A stretch of DNA of 8,767 bases. It comes from Bacillota bacterium (GTDB lineage Bacteria; Bacillota; Clostridia; Acetivibrionales; DSM-1351). Where the stretch lies: assembly GCA_023412635.1 (NCBI GenBank), contig JAEYNI010000291.1, positions 1 to 8,767 of the forward strand. The letters are read 5' to 3'. The position numbers were made by a program, and so were the translations under genes. The notes under the pieces are model-generated. The model searched no databases. It saw only the letters and a program-made list of their open reading frames with translations, and was not told where the DNA came from. This document shows positions 1 to 5,457 of this stretch, piece by piece. Position 1 is the first letter of the stretch. Each line of letters starts with the position of its first letter.

Positions 1-1
1 T

Positions 2-18
2 CAAAACCATAACCCCCC
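2..18 (-). promoter_or_regulatory. Possible ribosome binding site and start codon of the next gene (edge)
   Basis: The minus strand ends with a GGGGGG run (18-13) followed by ATG (10-8) only 2 nt later and TTG (4-2) 8 nt later. The G-run could be a Shine-Dalgarno element for a gene beginning here or just outside the window. The ATG is too close to be well placed, so the TTG or a start beyond position 1 is more likely. With only a few codons visible the protein cannot be recognised. The expectation of spo0A rests on neighbourhood alone. Confidence 0.3.
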
Positions 19-52
19 AAGAATTTATTTTTCCAAAATATGTCATGCATCT

Positions 53-81
53 ATTATATTTTGAACTCGACATAATTTCAA
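53..81 (-). promoter_or_regulatory. Sigma-A-type promoter firing out of the left edge (probably spo0A)
   Basis: On the minus strand a -35 TTGAAA (81-76) and a -10 TATAAT (58-53) are separated by exactly 17 bp, one mismatch from the sigma-A consensus overall. Transcription would start near 46 and run out of the window at position 1. It lies beyond the hairpin that ends spoIVB, so it belongs to the next gene. In Bacillus and Clostridia spoIVB is normally followed by spo0A, and the flanking Spo0A-box-like sites fit that. The sequence match is seen directly; the identity of the driven gene is inferred from synteny. No convincing sigma-H promoter (AGGA / GAAT) was found, although spo0A often has one. 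Confidence 0.7.
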
Positions 82-103
82 GTTTTTTACACTAATTGCC
101 GAA
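66..103. promoter_or_regulatory. Pair of Spo0A-box-like sites
   Basis: Two matches or near-matches to the 0A box TGNCGAA flank the outward promoter. TGCCGAA on the plus strand at 97-103 matches fully. TGTCGAG on the minus strand at 72-66 has one mismatch and lies inside the -35/-10 spacer. Their centres are 31 bp apart, close to three helical turns. A phosphorylated Spo0A dimer bound over the spacer would be expected to block sigma-A polymerase, as in promoter switching at spo0A itself. Seven-base motifs are weak individually; the placement is what makes them credible. Confidence 0.45.
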
Positions 104-272
104 GTACAAAACAAAAGCCAAAAACAATTTTCACTCTCTACGCCTTAATACTACCATATTTCTCTGTTTTATAAAATAATAATAGAAATTTAAAAACTAA
201 ATTTTATTACCCAATAAATGAAAAAATTATTCATTTTTTACATCATACCATATATACCAGCATTTGTTATAT

Positions 273-319
273 TTAAACTGAATCTACTAATTTATTTTTT
301 TTTAGCAGATTCAGTTTAA
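273..319 (-). terminator. Hairpin terminator of spoIVB
   Basis: Arms at 273-289 and 303-319 are complementary over 17 positions, with a 13-nt loop that is A-rich in the minus-strand RNA. The single non-Watson-Crick position (286/306) is a G:U pair in the minus-strand RNA but an A:C mismatch on the plus strand, so the structure is fitted to leftward transcripts. It begins 10 nt after the spoIVB stop codon. The U-tract after the stem is short (UUU inside the stem, then AAAUAUAA), so termination may be incomplete. The rest of 1-272 is AT-rich and shows no coding region. Confidence 0.65.
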
Positions 320-328
320 TTATTGGTT

Positions 329-1654
329 TTATCCTGCTTTTGCTATATCATTTTTTGAAGCAGTTTTTTCGTTCACGTTTTTAAGCATCCATTCAATAAA
401 AATTCCATAACCCCTAGTAGGATCATTAACAAGAACATGAGTAACCGCACCTATCAATTTTCCGTTTTGAATTATTGGACTGCCTGACATACCTTGTACT
501 ATTCCACCTGTAGAATTAAGCAGTCTTTTATCTGTAACCTTTATTACCATTCCCTTGGGCCCGCTAAAGGATTGTCTTGCAACCTTTTCAATATATATAT
601 TGAATTCCTCAATTTTATTTCCTTCAATATTGGATAAGATAGTAGCAGGTCCCACCTTCACCTGTCCCCTTATTCCTATGGGATATAATCTTTGTCTGAA
701 TACTCTGTAACCCTCATGAACCTTGCCATAGATGCCGCATTCATCATTCTTGTAAATATTGCCCATAGGTGGTTTATTCTCCAAAAATATACCCTTTAAC
801 TCCCCCGGTGTCCCCTGTTCGCCCTTCTTTACTGCAATAATATTTGATTCTAAAACCTCTCCGCTGTTAACAGGCATCAATAATCCGGTATCTATGTCAG
901 TAATGCCATGACCTAAAGCACCAAAGCTACCCGTTTCAGGATCATAAAATGTCAGAGTACCAATCCCTGCGGTGCTATCTCTTACCCACAAACCGATATG
1001 ATATTTTTTGTCATTGACTCCTACAATGGGATAAACTTCAGTTTTGTATATATTATTGTTACGCTTATACTTAACCTCCAACTTTCCGCCCTTGCTGTCG
1101 TCTATCTGCCGTATCATATCTTTTATATCGGCAGGTTTCTTATTATTAATTTCATATATTATATCTCCGGCTTTTATACCTCCGTCCTTTGCCGGAGCCT
1201 TTCTTATACCGTTCTCGGTATCAACATCACTAACCCCGATAACCAATATTCCATCCATTCTTATTTTAACTCCTACCGTATTACCGCATGCTGCTAACTT
1301 TTTACTTGGAATAATATCAACCTGCATTGTTTTTAGAGGGATGACACCAAAAGCTTTAAAATTGAGTTTAACGGTACCCTTCTTTTCTGTCTTAAAAGCC
1401 AGAGGTGAAATAAGCTCTAAATAATTTCCGCTAGCCTTTATACTGTTGTTATTAAGTTTTAAAGCTTCATTATTATCAGCTTTAATATTTACAAAGTAAA
1501 GGCTTTTAAAGTTGTATATATATTCTTCCCCTTCCAGCAGTATCAATCTTTCAGGTATTACAGAAAATGCCTGCAAGTAACTGAGTGTAATAACACAGAA
1601 GCAGACAAATAATAATACAAACAGCTTTTTTTTATTGGATTTTAAATAGTGCAT
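329..1654 (-). CDS. spoIVB: SpoIVB sporulation serine peptidase (family S55)
   Basis: SpoIVB is the forespore-made serine protease that crosses to the intermembrane space and cleaves SpoIVFA, releasing the SpoIVFB protease to process pro-sigma-K in the mother cell. The 441-residue product (B. subtilis has 426) has an N-terminal membrane anchor or uncleaved signal at residues 11-30, a PDZ domain at about 125-205 (the GIKAGDIIYEIN segment is characteristic), and a C-terminal S55 peptidase domain. Catalytic residues by alignment from memory are His249 in GALGHG, Asp375, and Ser390 in QGMSGSP, equivalent to B. subtilis His236, Asp363 and Ser378. The C-terminal block VTHVLVNDPTRGYGIFIEWM is typical. 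The ATG at 1654 has GGGAG 9 nt upstream. The gene lies between recN and the expected spo0A, the usual place, and is isolated from recN by a strong terminator, implying its own promoter. I could not identify the expected sigma-F or sigma-G promoter with confidence. Confidence 0.96.
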   Translation of the reverse strand: MHYLKSNKKKLFVLLFVCFCVITLSYLQAFSVIPERLILLEGEEYIYNFKSLYFVNIKADNNEALKLNNNSIKASGNYLELISPLAFKTEKKGTVKLNFKAFGVIPLKTMQVDIIPSKKLAACGNTVGVKIRMDGILVIGVSDVDTENGIRKAPAKDGGIKAGDIIYEINNKKPADIKDMIRQIDDSKGGKLEVKYKRNNNIYKTEVYPIVGVNDKKYHIGLWVRDSTAGIGTLTFYDPETGSFGALGHGITDIDTGLLMPVNSGEVLESNIIAVKKGEQGTPGELKGIFLENKPPMGNIYKNDECGIYGKVHEGYRVFRQRLYPIGIRGQVKVGPATILSNIEGNKIEEFNIYIEKVARQSFSGPKGMVIKVTDKRLLNSTGGIVQGMSGSPIIQNGKLIGAVTHVLVNDPTRGYGIFIEWMLKNVNEKTASKNDIAKAG

Positions 1655-1947
1655 TTTATCACGCTCCCGTTAAATAAAATACCATTTTCTGGCTGCTTGC
1701 GTTTATTTACATATTCTTTCAATGAGAACAAAGTCACGCATTTTTAACTGAGCGTGACCTTGCAATCATAATCATAAGTTAACCTTTATGGATTTTTATT
1801 ATTCAAGTAAAATAAAACATGGCAGGTAATTAAAACTCAATAACGGGCTTTAAATAGCCATTTATATAACTGGATTAAAGAAAGAAACAATTAGTAGATT
1901 TGACAACTGGTTTTACCATTTTACAGTAAGTAAAAATATTAAAAAAT
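1655..1947 (-). other. Intergenic region upstream of spoIVB
   Basis: These 293 AT-rich bases between the recN terminator and the spoIVB start hold no credible gene on either strand. They must contain the spoIVB promoter, but no site matches the sigma-F or sigma-G consensus well in both boxes. The clearest structure is a perfect 7-bp inverted repeat, GTCACGC (1733-1739) and GCGTGAC (1752-1758), with a 12-nt loop, about 80-105 nt upstream of the start codon. It has no T-run, so it looks more like a protein-binding site or an RNA hairpin than a terminator. A related TCACGCTC occurs at 1659-1666, overlapping the spoIVB ribosome binding site. Confidence 0.4.
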
Positions 1948-1988
1948 AAAAAAATCAGTAAATGGACTAACAATTCACTGATTTTTTT
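1931..1988 (-). terminator. Intrinsic terminator after recN
   Basis: Arms at 1973-1988 and 1948-1963 form a 16-position stem with a 9-nt loop, starting 38 nt after the recN stop codon. The one irregular position (1960/1976) is a G:U wobble in the minus-strand RNA but A:C in the plus-strand RNA. On the minus strand the stem leads into a long U-rich tract (1954 down to about 1931, broken by a few A). This is a textbook rho-independent terminator. It ends the dxs-to-recN transcription unit and separates it from spoIVB. T-rich sequence also follows on the plus side, so weak bidirectional activity is possible. Confidence 0.88.
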
Positions 1989-2026
1989 TATTTTAAATTA
2001 GTCGGTTTCTAGTCTGCCTAAAAAAT

Positions 2027-3730
2027 TCAGATTTTCCTTTTAAAACATTCAGCAGCCTCTATAAGTTCCTCAGAATGTTTTAACGCTAAAGGAGTAATAT
2101 CCGTACCCCCGATTATTCTTGCAATCTCCTGTACTCTTCCTTTATGATCAAGAGCTTTAACGGTAGTATAAGTGTTTCCTCCATCGGAGCTTTTCTCAAT
2201 ATACAGATGATTATCTGCCATACAGGCTAATTGGGACAAATGTGTGACACAGAGCACCTGATGGGTTTTTGATATGTAAGATAGTTTCTCGCCGACCTTT
2301 TGTGCTGCCTTGCCGCTGATTCCCGTATCAATTTCATCAAATATCAGAGTAGGTATTGCATCAACATTCGCAAGGATAGTCTTTATTGCCAGCATAATTC
2401 TTGACATTTCACCACCTGAAGCAATTTTACTAAGGGGCTTGAGTGGCTCCCCTGCATTGCTGGAAATAAGGAATTCCGCAGTATTTAAACCATTTTTTGA
2501 AAAACTCCGGTCCACATTATTAAAAGTCATATTCACCTTGAAACTGGAATTTTTCATTTCAAGATTTTCAAGTTCGGCAGTTATATTTTTTTCCAGTATA
2601 AGGGCTGCCTTTTCCCTTCCCAGGTGAAGTTTTTCAGCACTCTCTAACAACTTCTTTGTTAACTCTGTCAATTGCTTGTTAAGTTCTTCGATAAGACTTT
2701 CACTTTGAAGCAGTTCCTGGTATTCCAGGCGGGATTTGTCCAGGAAGTCAAGGACCTCTTCGATTGTATTACCATACTTTCTTTTTAACCGTGTAATTAT
2801 ATCCAGTCTTTCATCTATATGCATCAACTCATCAGGACTGAACTCGGCTGACTCCCGTTTACCACGCAACTCCTCACAAATATCTTCAAGCTGATAAATA
2901 ACCGACTCAAGTCTTTCTGAGACCGAACTCAATTCGGGGTCATACTTCAGAACAGTCGACAGTTCCTGTAACGCTTTGTTTGAATTATACAAAGCTGACT
3001 TTCCAGTGTTTGTACCCTCATTAAGCAGCTCGTATGCCTTTACAATGGAATTCATTATTCTTTCAGAGTTAGCCAGAATATGACGCTTTGCAAAAAGACT
3101 GTCATCTTCACCTTTTTTCAGCCTGGCATTTTCTATCTCTTCGATTTGAAAATTGAGCATATCCATTCTGCGGGCCATTTCACCCTTATCCCCGGCAAGT
3201 GATTGAAGTTTGCTTTTTATACTCTTATATTGAGAAAACAACTCCATATATTCTGATTTATGCTTTTCAATTGTACTTCCGCCAAAAGCGTCAAGGAGGT
3301 CGATATGTGTTTCTGTTTTAAGAAGGGATTGGTTATCGTGCTGTCCATGAATATCCAGAAGAAGTTCTCCTATCTGCTTTAGCATTGAAACATTAACCAA
3401 TCTCCCGTTTATCCTGCAGGTATTTTTTCCAGACAAACTTATTTCCCTGGAAAGTATGATATTACCGTCTTCATTGTCAATTCCAGCCTCTTCCAGGATT
3501 TTATCAATCTGAGTATTATCATATTGAAATACTGCCTCAATTATGGCTTTATCTCTACCGGTTCTGATTAAGTCCTTTGATACTCTTTCACCAAGAACTG
3601 CATTTATGGAGTCTATTATAATTGATTTACCGGCACCGGTCTCACCGGTCAAAACATTAAGACCTTGCGAGATCTCAAGATTTAGCCTGTCAATTAGCGC
3701 TATATTTTGAATATCGAGCTGTGTCAGCAT
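2027..3730 (-). CDS. recN: RecN DNA repair protein (SMC-like ATPase)
   Basis: RecN is a cytosolic SMC-family ATPase recruited early to double-strand breaks, where it promotes end bridging and RecA-dependent homologous repair. The 567 residues are the usual family length. In order: N-terminal ATPase half with Walker A GETGAGKS (29-36); the RecN-typical block LLDIHGQHDNQSLL (124-137); a long helical, coiled-coil-like middle (about 155-390) broken near 290-320; then the C-terminal half with ABC signature SGGEMSR (438-444), Walker B TLIFDEIDTG (461-470, catalytic Glu466) and the H-loop His497 in VTHLSQ. The ATG at 3730 has AGGAGG 5 nt upstream, and that site lies at the end of an inverted-repeat element filling the gap to argR. 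No LexA-type GAAC-N4-GTTC box is visible in the 204-nt upstream gap, so SOS control at this spot is not supported. A strong terminator follows. Confidence 0.97.
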   Translation of the reverse strand: MLTQLDIQNIALIDRLNLEISQGLNVLTGETGAGKSIIIDSINAVLGERVSKDLIRTGRDKAIIEAVFQYDNTQIDKILEEAGIDNEDGNIILSREISLSGKNTCRINGRLVNVSMLKQIGELLLDIHGQHDNQSLLKTETHIDLLDAFGGSTIEKHKSEYMELFSQYKSIKSKLQSLAGDKGEMARRMDMLNFQIEEIENARLKKGEDDSLFAKRHILANSERIMNSIVKAYELLNEGTNTGKSALYNSNKALQELSTVLKYDPELSSVSERLESVIYQLEDICEELRGKRESAEFSPDELMHIDERLDIITRLKRKYGNTIEEVLDFLDKSRLEYQELLQSESLIEELNKQLTELTKKLLESAEKLHLGREKAALILEKNITAELENLEMKNSSFKVNMTFNNVDRSFSKNGLNTAEFLISSNAGEPLKPLSKIASGGEMSRIMLAIKTILANVDAIPTLIFDEIDTGISGKAAQKVGEKLSYISKTHQVLCVTHLSQLACMADNHLYIEKSSDGGNTYTTVKALDHKGRVQEIARIIGGTDITPLALKHSEELIEAAECFKRKI

Positions 3731-3873
3731 AATAACCTCCTAAGCCACTATTTAGTGGCTTTGACACGTTAGTGGCTTTGACACGTTAGTGGCTTTGAGC
3801 CGCCTAGCGGTCACAAAATGTAATGAATTTGTCTACTCCCATATCCGCTAAAGGCGAATAAAGGAGGTTGATT
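3731..3873. repeat. Nested inverted-repeat element between argR and recN
   Basis: The ends are imperfect inverted repeats: AATAACCTCCT (3731-3741) against AGGAGGTTGATT (3862-3873), matching over 11 bp with one inserted base. Inside, GCCGCCTAGCGG (3799-3810) can pair with CCGCTAAAGGCG (3845-3856) apart from a 2-nt bulge, and CCGC-CTA-GCGG (3800-3810) is also a small palindrome by itself. A third inverted pair, AAGCCACTA and TAGTGGCTT (3742-3761), sits at the left end next to a tandem repeat. The left terminal repeat contains the recN Shine-Dalgarno sequence; the right one contains an identical AGGAGG facing the opposite way. It carries no protein. It resembles a small palindromic intergenic repeat of REP or MITE type, but family membership is unproven without other copies. 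Confidence 0.5.
3754..3798. repeat. 17-bp tandem repeat, about 2.6 copies
   Basis: AGTGGCTTTGACACGTT occurs at 3754-3770 and again, identically, at 3771-3787, followed by the first 11 bases of a third copy (3788-3798). The unit is not a multiple of three and each full copy creates a TAG, so it does not encode a repeated peptide. Each copy holds TAGTGGCTT across its boundary (3753-3761, 3770-3778, 3787-3795), complementary to AAGCCACTA at 3742-3750, which abuts the recN ribosome binding site. Identical neighbouring copies point to recent expansion, probably by slippage. Confidence 0.85.
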
Positions 3874-3934
3874 GGCCATTCAAACTAACCTACATGAGGC
3901 GGACAGTAATGTTAGTGTTTTCGCTACTATTACT

Positions 3935-4387
3935 CTACTTACCTATCATTTTACAGAATTTATTAACTATTTCTTCAGCGATTTTCTCGGCTCTACATAC
4001 CATTATCAGAGTGTCATCGCCTGCAATAGTACCAAGTATCTCCTGCCATTTTAAAGAATCGATTGCCGAAGCAGCTGCTTGTGCCATTCCAGATAAAGTC
4101 TTTACAACAACAATATTATTTGCATAATCACTTGACACGTAAGCTTCAGTCAGTATTGTAATCAAACGGTTTGATACCTGGTTTTCGGACTGAGAAAAAG
4201 TTGCATACTTATATCTTCCATCCTGCGACATTACCTTTATCAATCTTAAGTCCTTTATATCTCTTGAAACAGTTGCCTGGGTAACATCCATTCCCTGTAC
4301 CTTAAGCCTGTCTGCAAGGTCCTCCTGAGTTTCTACTACATTATTTTCAATAATCTCCAAAATTTTAGCATGTCTGTTATATTTCAT
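3935..4387 (-). CDS. argR: Arginine repressor ArgR/AhrC
   Basis: ArgR is an arginine-responsive transcription factor acting as a hexamer. With arginine bound it represses biosynthesis genes and in Gram-positives can activate catabolism. At 150 residues it has the full family length. The N-terminal winged helix (about 1-65) carries the recognition-helix motif TQATVSRDIKDL (36-47). The C-terminal hexamerisation and arginine-binding domain (about 75-150) carries GTIAGDDT (119-126), with Asp124 and Asp125 in the ligand-contact position. The ATG at 4387 is 3 nt after the nadK stop, and its Shine-Dalgarno AGAGGA (4400-4395) lies inside the end of nadK, so the two are co-transcribed and probably translationally coupled. 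No arginine gene is in the window; this distant location next to recN is normal in Firmicutes. No convincing ARG box precedes it. Confidence 0.96.
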   Translation of the reverse strand: MKYNRHAKILEIIENNVVETQEDLADRLKVQGMDVTQATVSRDIKDLRLIKVMSQDGRYKYATFSQSENQVSNRLITILTEAYVSSDYANNIVVVKTLSGMAQAAASAIDSLKWQEILGTIAGDDTLIMVCRAEKIAEEIVNKFCKMIGK

Positions 4388-4390
4388 ACT

Positions 4391-5251
4391 TTAGTCCTCT
4401 TTCCTGTTATAGATTTTATTTCTCAAAACAGTAAAGAAATTTTTAGAATGTATTTTTAATATCTTTACTGTAGATGCAGCCTTTTCTATTTCAATAAAAT
4501 CTCCGCCGGTAATTTCATAGTTCTTCTGACCATCCACAGTAACAAGAGCCTTATGTTCAAAGCCGTCGGATACACAAATTCGAATCTTCCTTTCATCAGA
4601 AGCAACAAAAGACCTTGAATACAGCAAATGAGGACAAATAGGAGTTACTATTATGAGCTTTGAAGTTGGTTCAGCTATTGGTCCACCTGCTGACATGGAA
4701 TAGGCAGTTGATCCTGTAGGTGTTGCTACTACGATACCATCTCCGGGAAACATATCAAAAAAATTATTATCAATATAAGTACTTAAGTTCAGTATTCTAA
4801 GTATTCCCGCTCTTGATATGGATACGTCGTTAATTGCCACATCCTCTGCAAATAGCTTACCATCTTTATATATCTGGGATGAAAGCATCATTCTTTCTTC
4901 AATGCAATAATTGTTTAGAAATATATTTTCTACAGCTTTGTCAATTTCACCTTTTTCTATATCGGTTAGAAAACCAAGGGAACCTAAATTGATGCCTAAA
5001 ATAGGGAGGTCATGCAAATAAGCTGTTCTGGCTGTTCTTAAAAAAGTACCGTCGCCTCCAAGGCAAATGATCAAGTCACACTTACAACAAATCTCTTTAA
5101 CTTCGTTATCAAGCCCTTCCATACCTTTTGTTAAGGATTTGGTAGGTAGAATAGCCTGTCCCCCAAACTTTCTTATACTATCGATAAGCATATTAGTATA
5201 GGCAAATCCTACGTCTTTGTCACTGTTAGTTATTATTCCGATATTCTTCAT
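4391..5251 (-). CDS. nadK: NAD kinase (ATP-NAD kinase, PpnK/NadK)
   Basis: NadK phosphorylates NAD at the 2'-hydroxyl of the adenosine ribose to make NADP, the only known de novo route to NADP(H), in the cytosol. The 286-residue form has all family motifs: GGDGT (65-69, with catalytic Asp67), NLGSLGFL (88-95), an Asn-Asp pair at 141-142 where many relatives have Asn-Glu, and the long glycine-rich block GDGIVVATPTGSTAYSMSAGG (170-190). Its C-terminal beta-rich domain is complete. I chose the ATG at 5251 because GGAGGG (5261-5256) sits 4 nt before it. A longer frame from TTG at 5263 adds four residues, but that codon overlaps the Shine-Dalgarno itself. The gene is separated from tlyA by about 206 nt of potentially structured sequence and followed by argR after 3 nt. 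Confidence 0.95.
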   Translation of the reverse strand: MKNIGIITNSDKDVGFAYTNMLIDSIRKFGGQAILPTKSLTKGMEGLDNEVKEICCKCDLIICLGGDGTFLRTARTAYLHDLPILGINLGSLGFLTDIEKGEIDKAVENIFLNNYCIEERMMLSSQIYKDGKLFAEDVAINDVSISRAGILRILNLSTYIDNNFFDMFPGDGIVVATPTGSTAYSMSAGGPIAEPTSKLIIVTPICPHLLYSRSFVASDERKIRICVSDGFEHKALVTVDGQKNYEITGGDFIEIEKAASTVKILKIHSKNFFTVLRNKIYNRKED

Positions 5252-5261
5252 ATTGCCCTCC
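5249..5261 (-). promoter_or_regulatory. Ribosome binding site deciding the nadK start
   Basis: GGAGGG at 5261-5256 with a 4-nt spacer precedes ATG 5251-5249. The same arrangement (GGAGGG, 4 nt, start codon) is found at tlyA. The competing TTG at 5263 would have only GAAGG 3 nt upstream and would place this GGAGGG inside its coding sequence, so the ATG is preferred. Confidence 0.7.
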
Positions 5262-5304
5262 AAATGCCTTCTTTATAACGCCTCAATTCAAAGCAAATTT
5301 TTTG

Positions 5305-5391
5305 ATTATAGTACATATTACTGCCTCGTAATAACGTATAAGTTTGATACATCGTCACTTATACAGTTTAGCAAAAGGCCTGACTTTTTGC
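5305..5391 (-). other. Three-hairpin leader upstream of nadK, with a possible -10 box
   Basis: In the direction of transcription the tlyA-nadK gap carries three clean inverted repeats: GCAAAA/TTTTGC (5391-5386 and 5376-5371, 9-nt loop), GTATAAGT/ACTTATAC (5364-5357 and 5343-5336, 13-nt loop) and TATTAC/GTAATA (5333-5328 and 5321-5316, 6-nt loop). None is followed by a U-run, so they are not intrinsic terminators. A perfect TATAAT lies at 5310-5305, about 54 nt before the nadK start codon, but the best -35 (TTATTA with an 18-bp spacer) is poor. The region may be a structured leader, a repressor site, or chance in AT-rich DNA. I recognise no known riboswitch. Confidence 0.35.
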
Positions 5392-5457
5392 AAAGAATTG
5401 CTGTAAAAAGGAAAAATAATTTCAAATAATTACTGCGCCTGCCATAAGAATTAATGA

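Noticed and set aside
216..236. Possible ARG box or small terminator: AAATGAA and TTCATTT arms around a 7-nt AT centre
   Set aside because: The spacing between TGAA and TTCA is 7 instead of the 6 of a canonical ARG box, and the site is AT-only in the middle, so chance is likely. The stem is too short and AT-rich for a terminator.
998..1424. Open frames on the plus strand opposite spoIVB (99 and 126 codons)
   Set aside because: They are fully antisense to a well-conserved peptidase gene, have no homology I recognise, and have biased composition reflecting the opposite strand. The same applies to plus-strand frames over recN, tlyA and dxs.
281..1900. A 12-mer AATCTACTAATT shared in opposite orientation by the spoIVB terminator (281-292) and the spoIVB upstream gap (1889-1900)
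   Set aside because: Short, AT-rich and not extended on either side; expected by chance in this base composition.
1764..1944. Candidate sigma-F or sigma-G promoter boxes upstream of spoIVB (e.g. GGTAAAACCA, TGAATA)
   Set aside because: Each matched only one of the two promoter boxes; no partner box lay at the required spacing, so none is reported as a feature.
3754..3798. CRISPR-like repeat array
   Set aside because: The copies are directly contiguous with no spacers, the unit is 17 bp, and there are fewer than three copies. It is a simple tandem repeat.
3731..3934. SOS (LexA/DinR) box upstream of recN
   Set aside because: Searched for GAAC-N4-GTTC-like sequence in the whole argR-recN gap; none is present.
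5371..5391. Terminator after tlyA formed by GCAAAA/TTTTGC
   Set aside because: The stem is only 6 bp and is followed on the minus strand by UAAACUG, with no U-tract.
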